52,157 bases of DNA. It comes from an archaeon (GTDB lineage Archaea; Nanobdellota; Nanobdellia; SCGC-AAA011-G17; PNOQ01). Below, one piece after another: positions 35,127 through 42,763 of this stretch. The stretch spans positions 1 to 52,157 of the forward strand of contig JABICB010000010.1 in the NCBI GenBank assembly GCA_018652475.1. Direction: 5' to 3'. Below the pieces are notes generated by a model. That model was given only the letters and a program-made list of their open reading frames with translations. It did no database searches and was not told where the DNA came from. Numbering within the stretch: position 1 is the stretch's first letter; each line of letters begins with the position of its first letter. Made by a program: the position numbers and the translations under genes.

Positions 35127-35147
35127 AATATATAAAACTTTATAAAC
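35127..35147. promoter_or_regulatory. overlapping divergent promoters of glmS and tRNA-Ser
   Basis: On the minus strand TTTATATAT (35127-35135) is about 25 bases before the glmS ATG. On the plus strand CTTTATAAAC (35138-35147) is 24-33 bases before tRNA-Ser. The two TATA boxes are almost side by side, so the genes may compete for TBP. Confidence 0.5.
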
Positions 35148-35170
35148 TAAATTATTAGTCAGATTTGTAT

Positions 35171-35253
35171 GCCGCGATCGCATAATCTGGTATTGCACAA
35201 GCCTGGAAAGCTTGGCCCGCATGGGCATCTGGGTTCAAATCCCAGTTGCGGCG
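35171..35253 (+). tRNA. tRNA-Ser (anticodon GGA)
   Basis: 83 nt, class II with a long variable arm GCCC-GCAT-GGGC. The acceptor GCCGCGA pairs with TTGCGGC, the D-stem GCA with TGC, and the anticodon stem CAAGC/GCTTG closes CTGGAAA (anticodon GGA). The T-arm is CTGGG/CCCAG. Discriminator G fits tRNA-Ser. A run of seven T follows directly and probably ends transcription. Confidence 0.96.
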
Positions 35254-35274
35254 TTTTTTTCTCAAATAGGTACT

Positions 35275-35283
35275 CTTATAAAC
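35275..35283 (+). promoter_or_regulatory. TATA box and leader of the cold-shock protein gene
   Basis: CTTATAAAC lies 47-55 bases before the ATG at 35330. The leader of about 25 bases contains GTGAGGT, a Shine-Dalgarno-like site, 9 bases before the ATG. This gene therefore does not use the leaderless mode of most neighbours, which would allow post-transcriptional control. Confidence 0.5.
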
Positions 35284-35329
35284 TATCTAAATCGGGATAT
35301 GTTATTAATTAGTGAGGTAAATCAATACA

Positions 35330-35521
35330 ATGCAAGGAAAAGTAAAGTTTTTTAACGAAATGAAAGGTTTCGGTTTCATTGCTGCTGAAGATGGTAAAGA
35401 GTATTTCGTACATCAATCAGATCTTGAAGAAGGTACAAGATTGGCTGAAGACGATAATGTGTCTTTCGATGTAGAAGAAGGCGATAGAGGCCCAAAAGCA
35501 GTTAAAGTGAAAAAAGAATAA
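35330..35521 (+). CDS. csp: cold-shock domain protein (CspA family)
   Basis: 63 residues, one cold-shock domain: GKVKFFNEMKGFGFIAAEDG with RNP-1 (KGFGFI), RNP-2 (EYFVHQSDL) and the end DRGPKAVKVKKE. Single-strand RNA/DNA chaperone. Cold-shock proteins are mostly bacterial and scattered in archaea, so transfer is plausible. It lies alone between tRNA-Ser and a 240-base AT-rich gap. Confidence 0.93.
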   Translation: MQGKVKFFNEMKGFGFIAAEDGKEYFVHQSDLEEGTRLAEDDNVSFDVEEGDRGPKAVKVKKE

Positions 35522-35761
35522 TCAAGTAATATTTTTTATTTTTAAATAGTTAATTTTTTTATTTATTTTTTATTTTTAGTTTCTTATTATGTTATTATTT
35601 TTATAAGATATCGCAAGATATATCATAAACGTTCATAATTGTATTTATATCAGGAAAAAAGAATATACAATAAATTAGATTGAAGTTTCGGTTTATTTCA
35701 AATAATTTATATTTCTAAGTTTGAACATAAAATTTATAAACTTAAATAATTATGGGGTTAA
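35522..35761 (+). other. AT-rich intergenic gap
   Basis: 240 bases with very low G+C, many T-runs after the cold-shock gene (likely terminator) and ATTTATAAACTT near 35730, which would be the TATA box for the next gene. No reading frame or structured element was seen. Confidence 0.5.
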
Positions 35762-36109
35762 GTGAAAAAATTAAAATTATACATGATTAAGAAAAGTGAA
35801 ACTCATAGTGTGTTTCATATTGAAAAAAACGAAAGTTTCCTTGAATATTTTAGGGAATTTCTTCATAAATTAGGATTCAAAAAACACATAACTGCAATCG
35901 AATTATTAAAATTACTTGGCGATTCAGATGACAATTATTCTGCAAAGAAGTATTCAAATAAATTATATCAAGATAAGTATTTTTATTTTGAAAATGAAAA
36001 ATTTAAAATTGATGTGTTTTTTGGCAAAGAAGTAGTAATTGTTTCTATTTTCACCCCCTCAAATAATCAAAATAAAATTACAAAATTAATGATGAAATTT
36101 TGTGAATAG
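35762..36109 (+). CDS. orphan alpha/beta small protein (paralogue of the 32.9-kb gene)
   Basis: 115 residues, GTG start at 35762 chosen because TTTATAAA about 30 bases upstream fits leaderless initiation and because the N-terminus then aligns with the 32948 paralogue; ATG 35783 is the alternative. IKKSETHSVFHIEKNESFLE is the shared segment. Basic, no membrane helix, final strands YFYFENEKFKIDVFFGKEVV. Unknown function, apparently a lineage-specific family. Confidence 0.5.
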   Translation: MKKLKLYMIKKSETHSVFHIEKNESFLEYFREFLHKLGFKKHITAIELLKLLGDSDDNYSAKKYSNKLYQDKYFYFENEKFKIDVFFGKEVVIVSIFTPSNNQNKITKLMMKFCE

Positions 36110-36152
36110 TTTGTTAATTTATTCTACTAATATTTTAGTGATTTAGAGAGTT

Positions 36153-36199
36153 TATTTCATCAACAACATTTATAAAGGTTTAATTTCAAAATTAGAAAT
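36153..36199 (+). promoter_or_regulatory. promoter/leader copy A (duplicated at 38278)
   Basis: From 36153 through the first codons (36204), 48 of 52 bases match 38278-38329. It contains the TATA box ATTTATAAAG and, after it, ATTTC-aaaatta-GAAAT as a small inverted repeat ending at the ATG. The two copies drive unrelated genes. Confidence 0.75.
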
Positions 36200-36532
36200 A
36201 TGATAAATAAATATTTTTCTGGCATTTCTAACTCTAAAAATATTTTTTGGGTAAGATTAATGCCACATATTGAAGTAGTTAAAAAAATTAATAGAATTAT
36301 CAATTCGATAGATACTGATTTTGGAGAAGGATTATTATCTCCGAGTGAGAGTGTTGAAGAATTGAAGAACTATGCAGATTTCTTTCCTCGAAGACAAGAT
36401 CACCAACATAAAAATAATATTTGTGCAATTTCTATTTTTAATGAGGATTTGATTGATTTAATATTTATTAAAGATAGTCCCATTTATAAAAAGGCAATTG
36501 CATCCTATAAAAAAGAGTTCGGGATTATTTAG
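36200..36532 (+). CDS. hypothetical protein under duplicated promoter A
   Basis: 110 residues, soluble, alpha/beta: NIFWVRLMPHIEVVKKINRI, then LSPSESVEELKNYADFFPRR, a His cluster DHQHKNN, strand pair ICAISIFNEDLIDLIFIKDS and a final helix. The layout is loosely like the 108- and 115-residue orphan family but clear sequence match is lacking. Leaderless promoter shared with the DUF5654-type gene at 38325. Unknown function. Confidence 0.5.
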   Translation: MINKYFSGISNSKNIFWVRLMPHIEVVKKINRIINSIDTDFGEGLLSPSESVEELKNYADFFPRRQDHQHKNNICAISIFNEDLIDLIFIKDSPIYKKAIASYKKEFGII

Positions 36533-36636
36533 TATTTTCTTGTTTTTTTAAATATTAATCTATGACAAAGTGGTGAAATAATGTAATGTGAGTACACCCA
36601 GTAAATCTTATATAATGCAAATTAGTTATTTAGTCT

Positions 36637-36972
36637 ATGGATATACGAAAAGGAGATATCATGGAAATTAGGAAGGGGAGATATGCTGTGTTAAATATCT
36701 TGGAAGATATAGATGAAGTTGACACTAAAGAGGATAAACTCATTGGAGAGCATACTGCGATAGAATTGCATAAATTTGGAAATTCATCATTATTTGCTAC
36801 ACACCTATTAAAGATTTATTATGATAATGATAGGGAAGGAATTTTATCAGAAATTGAATATGAAAAAATTTCCAAAAAATTAGAAAATCCTTTATTCAGA
36901 GGGACTATGATAACTTATCATAATAAGACGCAGATTCCTATATCTGATATAAAAATTGAAACAACTCAGTGA
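36637..36972 (+). CDS. hypothetical protein with two possible starts
   Basis: 111 residues from ATG 36637 (TATA-like CTTATATAA at 36607, leaderless spacing), or 103 residues from ATG 36661. The second start follows AAAGGAGATATC, a strong Shine-Dalgarno match at ideal distance. The two N-termini repeat the same phrase (MDIRKGD and MEIRKGR), as if the start had been duplicated. The body is acidic alpha/beta, EHTAIELHKFGNSSLFATHL. Not recognised. Its stop runs into a structured region. Confidence 0.5.
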   Translation: MDIRKGDIMEIRKGRYAVLNILEDIDEVDTKEDKLIGEHTAIELHKFGNSSLFATHLLKIYYDNDREGILSEIEYEKISKKLENPLFRGTMITYHNKTQIPISDIKIETTQ

Positions 36973-36979
36973 TACTGCA

Positions 36980-37033
36980 GGAGATAGGGGATTCATATAC
37001 GAAGTGAGATCCTTGCAGGATCTCTTGATCTCC
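36980..37033 (+). other. nested hairpin, candidate structured RNA or terminator
   Basis: GGAGAT (36980-36985) can pair with ATCTCC (37028-37033), enclosing a perfect hairpin GAGATCC-TTGCA-GGATCTC (37006-37024). G+C is clearly above the surroundings and continues to about 37090 (GGTTAGGGGCGTTC). It directly follows the stop of the preceding gene. Confidence 0.5.
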
Positions 37034-37155
37034 GTTAAACTCAATCGAATTTTCAAGAACTAAGAGGTTAGGGGCGTTCTATCAATCACGAAATAGTTAA
37101 AGAACAAGAAGAAAAAAGAAAGATTTATAATTTAATTATTTTATTTATAATTAAG

Positions 37156-38232
37156 ATGCAAGGACAACCATTAGAATTATTAAATACCAGCAAAGAAGTT
37201 ATTCGAGATTGTTGTTTGCCTAATGGGGCAATAGTGGCTGCAAATTCTACTAAATCTTATTTTCCAAAAGAAGCAAAACATTACAAATTTGTGTGGCCGA
37301 GAGATGCAATGTATACTTGTATCGCAGCAGATATATTGGGATTGAAAATTCATGAAAAATTTTTCAATTGGTGCATGGGTGCTGAAGGTTGGAAAAGAAC
37401 AGGATTATTTTATGAAAAATATTATATTAATGGGAAAAAAGCATTGTATCATTTTCAACCCGATCAAACTGGAAGTGTTTTGATTGCAGTTTATGAACAT
37501 TATAAGAATAAAAAGACAGAATCAAAAAAATTTGAAGAACTTATTATAAGATCTGCAAACGGTTTGTGTAAAATTTGGGAGAAAGATCATTTCAAGTTAA
37601 TTACTCAAGATTTATGGGAAGAAAGATTATGTTTTCCAGATTTACAAGATAACTTCACATATTCATTAGCGATTTGTGCAAGGGGATTGGAATGTGCTAA
37701 TAGATTAATTCCAAATAAGAACTGGGAAAATGCCTCAAAAGAAATGGAGGGAGTATTACTAAAAAACTTTAAAAATAACTTTTATCGCTCTTTTGGAAAG
37801 ATAGATGATAAACGAATTGATGCATCTTTATTGGGATTGGTATGGCCTGCAGGATTAGTTTCTGCTAAAGATGAAAGGATAAAAAAAACAGTAAAAATAA
37901 TTGAAAACAAAATTGTTAGAGATTTTGGAGTTTATAGATATGAAAATGATGAGTATGATGGTTGGATGTATAAAAAAAATATACATCGTAAGAAAGGATC
38001 AGGATACTGGCCATTGTTAAATTTCTGGATGGCCATTTATTATCAAGAGAGAGGTAACAAAAATAAGGCATTGAAATTTTATAATAAAGTTCTAGTTGAT
38101 ATGGAAAATAAATATCTTCCTGAACAAGTTTTTAATAACAAAATTCAAAGTTCAGTATCTCCCCTTTGTTGGTCTCATTCTATGTTTGTTATTGCATCTA
38201 AGAAGTTAGGTTATAGTATATTGAATAGTTAA
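37156..38232 (+). CDS. glucoamylase-like glycoside hydrolase (GH15-type)
   Basis: 358 residues forming the (alpha/alpha)6 barrel of GH15 without the N-terminal beta domain that many family members have and without a signal peptide, so it is cytoplasmic. Marks: FVWPRDAMYTCIAA (46-59), FHFQPDQTGSVL-like HFQPDQTGSV, DLWEER (candidate general acid Glu), GYWPLLNFWMAIYY, and LPEQVF ... SPLCWSHSMFV with the candidate base Glu. It would release glucose from alpha-glucans or trehalose-like substrates. No glycogen genes are nearby. Family call good, substrate open. Confidence 0.85.
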   Translation: MQGQPLELLNTSKEVIRDCCLPNGAIVAANSTKSYFPKEAKHYKFVWPRDAMYTCIAADILGLKIHEKFFNWCMGAEGWKRTGLFYEKYYINGKKALYHFQPDQTGSVLIAVYEHYKNKKTESKKFEELIIRSANGLCKIWEKDHFKLITQDLWEERLCFPDLQDNFTYSLAICARGLECANRLIPNKNWENASKEMEGVLLKNFKNNFYRSFGKIDDKRIDASLLGLVWPAGLVSAKDERIKKTVKIIENKIVRDFGVYRYENDEYDGWMYKKNIHRKKGSGYWPLLNFWMAIYYQERGNKNKALKFYNKVLVDMENKYLPEQVFNNKIQSSVSPLCWSHSMFVIASKKLGYSILNS

Positions 38233-38277
38233 AAAGTTATGCAATATTTGATTGAAAAAAATCAAAAATAATTGGAC

Positions 38278-38324
38278 TATTTCATCAACAACATTAATAA
38301 AGTCTGAATTTCAAAATTAGAAAT
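38278..38324 (+). promoter_or_regulatory. promoter/leader copy B (duplicate of 36153)
   Basis: Same 52-base block as copy A with four differences: TATTTCATCAACAACATT, then AATAAAG, then the ATTTC-aaaatta-GAAAT inverted repeat touching the ATG at 38325. The TATA-box base T to A change (TTTATAAAG to TTAATAAAG) may weaken this copy. Confidence 0.75.
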
Positions 38325-38666
38325 ATGATTAAAAAAATAAATGCCCGTGATGAATTGAACAAAAAGCTTAATTCTAATGAAAGAAAATTACTTAGTAAGG
38401 TTTTAAGGGAAAAAGGTATTAATGTTCGTGAAAAATTAGAAGAAGGACATAGTGCATATAAAAAAGAGTTGAAGAAAACATTACTTACTACTATGGTCGC
38501 AGCATTTGGTTTTTTATTAGCAATCTCGTGGAGAGAAGTGTTGGGAGAGTATATTGCAGTTGTTACTTCATTGAGTCCAGTACAAGGTAGTTTGATAGAA
38601 GCAGGATTTATTACAATTATTGTAGTATTTGGAATTCTAATTTTTACAAAAATTCTATCTGAATAG
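38325..38666 (+). CDS. DUF5654-like small membrane protein
   Basis: 113 residues. A basic helical N-terminal half (LNKKLNSNERKLLSKVLREK) is followed by two transmembrane helices: LTTMVAAFGFLLAISWREVL and GFITIIVVFGILIFTKIL. The 'AAFGF..A..W.E' helix is the pattern of DUF5654 proteins common in DPANN archaea, as I recall the family. Function unknown. It uses promoter copy B. Confidence 0.6.
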   Translation: MIKKINARDELNKKLNSNERKLLSKVLREKGINVREKLEEGHSAYKKELKKTLLTTMVAAFGFLLAISWREVLGEYIAVVTSLSPVQGSLIEAGFITIIVVFGILIFTKILSE

Positions 38667-38710
38667 AAAAAAATTATATTAATCCTTGATCAACTAATTA
38701 ATTAAATGAA

Positions 38711-38809
38711 TTGTATTCTTTTTCTGAAATTTATGATAGGGTAGTATTAAGAGATCATGTAAGGGCAATTAAAAGAAATCTAATTGTTTCAATAAATATT
38801 TAAATTAAA
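38711..38809 (+). pseudogene. possible gene relic
   Basis: A short open frame starting with TTG reads LYSFSEIYDRVVLRDHVRAI followed by KRNLIVSINI and stop. The amino-acid composition is protein-like and 'IYDRVVLRD' recalls the ATPase/DUF4143 segment 'Y...I..RD', but there is no proper start, partner or length. Probably a fragment; low confidence. Confidence 0.25.
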
Positions 38810-38826
38810 CAATAATAGATAGTAAT

Positions 38827-39387
38827 ATGAATTTCAAGAAACAGTGCAAGACTTGCCCCACTAGGAAACATTGTTGTATATTTAAGGGAGACGCAGGATT
38901 TACATTTGTTAGTCTTTCTAATGCAAAAGATATTAAAAAAAAGATAAAAAAAGATTACTCTTTTTTCTTAGATTATTCTCCCTTATCAAAAAAAACAATA
39001 AATCTTCTTAAAGAAGGAGATCCTGCACTTGAAGGATATCTTAGATATTCTTTACTTGATAAAAAAGGTAGACTTCTTCGATTAAAAACAAAGAAGGATG
39101 GCAAATGTATTTTTCTTAATGATGATAAAAAATGTGAGATATATGATATCCGGCCAAATATATGTAAGATATATCCACTATGGGCAATGAGGCTTACAGA
39201 TAACAGTATAAAAGTTATTACTCATGATTCTGAACCAGAATGCCCAATCTTAGAATCAAGAAATACTGAAAATATTGAAGATATTTTATCAAAAAAAGAA
39301 ATTAACGTAATCAAAAAAATCTTTAAATTGATTGAGAAAGAAACAATCGATTCTCGTAAATCATTAAAAGAGAAACTCTCTCTATAA
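38827..39387 (+). CDS. YkgJ-type cysteine cluster protein
   Basis: 186 residues. The N-terminal CKTCPTRKHCC (Cys7, 10, 16, 17) and the later CIFLNDDKKCEIYDIRPNIC, KIYPLW form the Fe/Zn-binding CxxC...CC plus C...C...RP..C pattern of the YkgJ/Fli-type family (UPF0153). The spacer is longer than in typical members. The C-terminal 50 residues are a basic helix. Role in the cell is unknown for the family. Leaderless promoter from ATATTTAAATTA near 38797. Confidence 0.85.
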   Translation: MNFKKQCKTCPTRKHCCIFKGDAGFTFVSLSNAKDIKKKIKKDYSFFLDYSPLSKKTINLLKEGDPALEGYLRYSLLDKKGRLLRLKTKKDGKCIFLNDDKKCEIYDIRPNICKIYPLWAMRLTDNSIKVITHDSEPECPILESRNTENIEDILSKKEINVIKKIFKLIEKETIDSRKSLKEKLSL

Positions 39388-39516
39388 ATTTGACTGTAGC
39401 GAGACTAACTGTCCGAAGCACCAAGGAAATCCATCCATAAATTCAAAAACTTCGTTTTTGCTATCTAGTTTTCTTAAAAAGAAAACTGCGTGCGCCTCTC
39501 CTATAGGGTGGGAGAA

Positions 39517-39567
39517 AAAATATAACTTCTATTTATAGGGGTGGCGAAGCTCAGGCCACTGACAATA
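39517..39567 (+). repeat. copy of the AAA ATPase pore-loop segment
   Basis: Bases 39517-39556 are identical to 45764-45803 (40 of 40), and the match continues to 39567/45814 with two differences (49 of 51). In the AAA gene this stretch encodes NITSIYRGGEAQATGN. Here the same frame is open only from a TAG at 39504 to a TGA at 39640, so it is a fragment. Both copies have the same orientation. Confidence 0.9.
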
Positions 39568-39820
39568 ATATTAATTCTAAAATTGCAGGTGCATCAACAT
39601 CTAAATATTTATTTGAACACCAATCCAATATTTTTTCAGCATGACCAACTTCTCGATCTAAATCATATTTTTGGCATTTATATTCAGTAATGAATTCTGT
39701 AATTATGACTTTCTTAGAATTACTACCGAATACGTTTAATATAATACGGGTTGTTGGAGATTGGAAACTAGAAGTTGAAGAAATAACGAGAACTTTGTAT
39801 GATAATTTCTCAAAAAACAT
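39551..39820 (-). CDS. doubtful hypothetical gene or gene fragment
   Basis: 89-residue frame: KVLVISSTSSFQSPTTRIIL, then KKVIITEFITEYKCQKYDLD and REVGHAEKILDWCSNKYLDV. Codon use is compatible with the genome, but a frame on the opposite strand (39690-39896) overlaps it, no clear promoter lies upstream, and its 3' end runs into the AAA repeat. It may be the surviving part of a larger gene. If transcribed past its stop, its RNA would be antisense to the AAA mRNA over 51 bases. Confidence 0.3.
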   Translation of the reverse strand: MFFEKLSYKVLVISSTSSFQSPTTRIILNVFGSNSKKVIITEFITEYKCQKYDLDREVGHAEKILDWCSNKYLDVDAPAILELILLSVA

Positions 39821-40030
39821 AAGAAATATTAAATTATTTGTTATAAGTAAAGAACAGTTTTATCCACATATATTTTCCACGGGAACAAAAATTTAGTGTA
39901 ACTTTCCGAAGGAAAATTTTAGAATTTTGGGCGTTATCTTAACTATTTTTATAAAAAAAACATAAAATAAGTTAATTAATGGTTTAACTAACTATGATTA
40001 CTAAATAAAATTAAAAAAAATAGACGTTAA

Positions 40031-41221
40031 TTAACGCCTTCTTCTTCTATTATCTGATCCTCTTCCGCCTCGGGAGTGTCTTGATTCAGTTTTGTAGTGT
40101 ATTACTGCATGTTCAACCTGTGGAGTTTCTAACTCTGGAATATCAACGTTTTTTTCTTGTAAAACTCTTCCAAAATTTTCATGATCTCTTGAAACAAGAA
40201 TACTTATTGCTTTTCCTTCTTTTCCAGCTCTTGCAGTTCGACCAATCCTGTGTACATAATCTTTTGGATCTGTTGGTATATCATAATTGTATACATGAGA
40301 TACATTTGGAATATCTAATCCTCTTGCTGCAACATCAGTACAAACTAAAGTTAATACTTTTTGAGTATGGAATTTCTTCAAAATGTTATTTCTTTTCTTT
40401 TGTGTAAATCCGCCATGTATTGCTTCTGCATCAATACCTAGTGCAGTTAGATTCTTTGCAATAAAATCAGTATTATGCCTAGTATTACAAAATACCATTA
40501 CTAATCCAGATTTTTCTTTTTCTAATAAGTGTACTAATAATGAAAACTTTATTTTGCTAGTTATATCATAGTAGCCCTGTATTAATTTTTTAGGATCTAT
40601 CTTGTTATCTATTTCAATCTTTACCGGATTTTTTAGATATTTTTGGATTAAATTTGCAATCATGCCATCAATTGTTGCTGAAAATAACATTGTTTGTTTA
40701 TCTTTTGGAGTAGTGTTCATAATTCTCTCAACATCCTCTTTGAATCCCATGTCCAACATTCTATCTGCTTCATCTAAAACTAATGTTTTCACATCGTTTA
40801 ATTTTATTGTTCTTCTTTTAATGTGATCTAGGATTCTACCGGGTGTTCCGACAACTATGTCAGCTTCCTTTAATCTACTAAACTGTCTTTGTATTGGCAT
40901 TCCACCATAAACTGAGGTAATTACTAATTTCTTATATTTTGAAAATTTCTTTAATGAATCTTTAACTTGTTGTGCCAACTCTCTTGTTGGTGCTAAAATT
41001 AATGCTTGAATTCCATTTCCAGCCTTAGTATTTTGTATAATGCTGGCTCCAAATGCTAAAGTTTTTCCAGATCCTGTTGCAGAACCTGCTAATATATCTC
41101 TACCTTCTATTGCATCAGGTATTGCCTTTATCTGTATCTCAGTTGGGCTTTCAAACCCTTCTTCTTCTTCTATTACTCTTAATATTGATTTCTCTATATT
41201 TAATTCCTTAAATTCTTTCAT
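40031..41221 (-). CDS. DEAD-box RNA helicase
   Basis: 396 residues with the whole motif set: Q motif FESPTEIQIKAIPDAI, motif I ASATGSGKT, Ia PTRELAQQV, Ib TPGRILDH, II DEAD (VLDEADRMLDMGF), III SAT, V ARGLDIPNV, VI HRIGRTARAG. It ends with a short Arg/Gly/Ser-rich tail (SRHSRGGRGSDNRRRRR) that binds RNA. Likely acts in RNA unwinding, ribosome assembly or cold adaptation. Confidence 0.96.
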   Translation of the reverse strand: MKEFKELNIEKSILRVIEEEEGFESPTEIQIKAIPDAIEGRDILAGSATGSGKTLAFGASIIQNTKAGNGIQALILAPTRELAQQVKDSLKKFSKYKKLVITSVYGGMPIQRQFSRLKEADIVVGTPGRILDHIKRRTIKLNDVKTLVLDEADRMLDMGFKEDVERIMNTTPKDKQTMLFSATIDGMIANLIQKYLKNPVKIEIDNKIDPKKLIQGYYDITSKIKFSLLVHLLEKEKSGLVMVFCNTRHNTDFIAKNLTALGIDAEAIHGGFTQKKRNNILKKFHTQKVLTLVCTDVAARGLDIPNVSHVYNYDIPTDPKDYVHRIGRTARAGKEGKAISILVSRDHENFGRVLQEKNVDIPELETPQVEHAVIHYKTESRHSRGGRGSDNRRRRR

Positions 41222-41374
41222 TTTAATTTACTTAGAAAAAGTGTGTAAAATTAATTACTGCTTCTTCTCTCCGTTCAATTACTAATTAGGCTGGAATTTT
41301 GAGGGTTTATAAGAGTTTTGGTTTGGCCTTTTTTCTATATATATCTTTATAAATTTGATTCAATTCACTAATTT

Positions 41375-41704
41375 ATGATAATTAAAGATAAAAAAATATG
41401 GGATAAAGTCTTTCCAAAATTAACTGAACTAACTGAACTAGTTAAAAAAGGAGATTTTGAACCTTTTGATGCTGAATGCATGGATGCTGCAGTAAAATTT
41501 CATATCCCGAGTATGTTAGAACATCAATGTTATGATTTTTTAGTTTCTGATAGGGGTGATCTATTCGCTATTAATGAATATCTTACTAAAGAAGGTATGA
41601 GTTCTAAATATCCAGAGAACTCTAATGAATTTATGTTGATAAATGAGTATCTTTTCGGAATAAAAGAGATCAAAGAAGATATTATAGAATATATGAAAGA
41701 ATAA
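41375..41704 (+). CDS. hypothetical acidic protein
   Basis: 109 residues, helical, cytoplasmic, with DAECMDAAVKFHIPSMLEHQ as the most distinctive part. CTTTATAAATTT near 41346 gives a leaderless promoter. No family recognised. It precedes the secreted EEP gene by 30 bases but that gene has its own TATA-like ATTTATACTTG. Confidence 0.5.
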   Translation: MIIKDKKIWDKVFPKLTELTELVKKGDFEPFDAECMDAAVKFHIPSMLEHQCYDFLVSDRGDLFAINEYLTKEGMSSKYPENSNEFMLINEYLFGIKEIKEDIIEYMKE

Positions 41705-41734
41705 TTATTTATACTTGTTTAAACTAATAACAAC

Positions 41735-42763
41735 ATGAAAATTAAAGTATTTTTTATAGTGTTAATAATTCTTTTTTCAATTGGAATCGTTTCTTCTGGA
41801 AAAGTAGGTAGAGTTTTTGTTGAAAATAAAGAAGAAACTGGCCTTTATTCTTCACACGCTAATCAATTGATACCTGCTACTATTTATAAAACTGCAAATG
41901 TTAGTGTTGCAACCTATAATATTCTTAATTTTCCGGGTTCTACTGGTGCTGATCGTGTTTTTTATTTTAGGCAAATTATGGATGAAATGGATGTTGACAT
42001 TTTAGTTGTTCAAGAAATGTTAAATCAGGGTGGTGTTGATTTATTCCTAGATGAAGTTCTTAATTATCATGAAATTGAATATTCTGCCTCCGACTTTATC
42101 AATGGTCCAGATACTGATAATGTTATTTTCTTTAAACACGATGTGGTCACCCTTGTAAATTCTGAACAAATTGAAACTGAATTGAGAGACATATCAGAAT
42201 ATAGTTTTGTTTTAAATCGTAAGCCTAATTTTGAGTTTGTTATTTATTCCTTACATCTTAAGGCTAGTCCGGGTGGAACTAATGGAAATAAACGATTTTT
42301 AGAAATCTCTGAGTTAGATGAACATATTGAAAATCCCTATTCAATAGTTTTAGGTGATTATAATATCTATAAGTGTTCAGAATCTGCATATCAGAAACTT
42401 ATTAATGATTTTTCTGTTGAGTTATATGATCCTATAGATGAATGTGGTAACTGGCATGATAATCCTGATTATGCTGAAATTCACACTCAATCAACTAGAA
42501 CAACTCAGTTTGGAGGAGGAGCAAGGGGTGGAATGGATGACAGATTTGATATCATACTTTTATCTGATATTTTTGAAGACTCCCATTGGATGAAATATAT
42601 TGAAGGATCTTATTTTGCTTTTGGAAATGATGGGCAACATTTTAACCAAGCTGTTAATGAAGGAGAAAATGATAATATTCTTGATGCACTACATTATGCT
42701 TCTGATCATTTGCCAGTAGTTGTTACTTTCGAATATACTTATTATCGTAGGCCTTTCTTTTAA
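41735..42763 (+). CDS. secreted endonuclease/exonuclease/phosphatase (EEP) family protein
   Basis: 342 residues. Signal peptide MKIKVFFIVLIILFSIGIVS-SGK. EEP (DNase I-like) motifs: VATYNILNFPG (Asn metal ligand), DILVVQEM (Glu metal ligand), VIYSLHLKAS (catalytic His region), VLGDYNIYK (GD-x-N) and the end ASDHLPVVVTF (DH). Exported magnesium-dependent nuclease or phosphodiesterase, possibly scavenging nucleotides from host or environment DNA. The short C-terminal tail YYRRPFF is unusual. Substrate cannot be decided from sequence. Confidence 0.88.
   Translation: MKIKVFFIVLIILFSIGIVSSGKVGRVFVENKEETGLYSSHANQLIPATIYKTANVSVATYNILNFPGSTGADRVFYFRQIMDEMDVDILVVQEMLNQGGVDLFLDEVLNYHEIEYSASDFINGPDTDNVIFFKHDVVTLVNSEQIETELRDISEYSFVLNRKPNFEFVIYSLHLKASPGGTNGNKRFLEISELDEHIENPYSIVLGDYNIYKCSESAYQKLINDFSVELYDPIDECGNWHDNPDYAEIHTQSTRTTQFGGGARGGMDDRFDIILLSDIFEDSHWMKYIEGSYFAFGNDGQHFNQAVNEGENDNILDALHYASDHLPVVVTFEYTYYRRPFF

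Larger units (their letters stand above)
39388..40030. other. relic-rich gap between YkgJ-type and DEAD helicase genes
   Basis: About 640 bases without a convincing gene. 39388-39516 is G+C-rich and structured: hairpins CAAAAA-CTTCG-TTTTTG and AGTTTTCTT-AAA-AAGAAAACT, and CTCC/GGGAG pairing. Its minus strand reads SHPIGEAHAVFFLRKLDSKN and EVFEFMDGFPWCFGQL before a stop, so it may be a decayed coding piece. 39517-39567 copies part of the AAA ATPase gene. 39551-39896 holds overlapping frames on both strands. 39900-40030 is AT-rich with the small hairpin TTTCC-GAA-GGAAA. Confidence 0.6.

Noticed and set aside
35522-35761. Hidden gene in the gap after the cold-shock gene
   Set aside because: All frames are closed by frequent stops in very AT-rich sequence.
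39690-39896. 68-residue plus-strand frame in the relic region
   Set aside because: It overlaps the minus-strand frame over most of its length, has no clear TATA box at leaderless distance, and gives no recognisable protein. Kept only as part of the relic gap.
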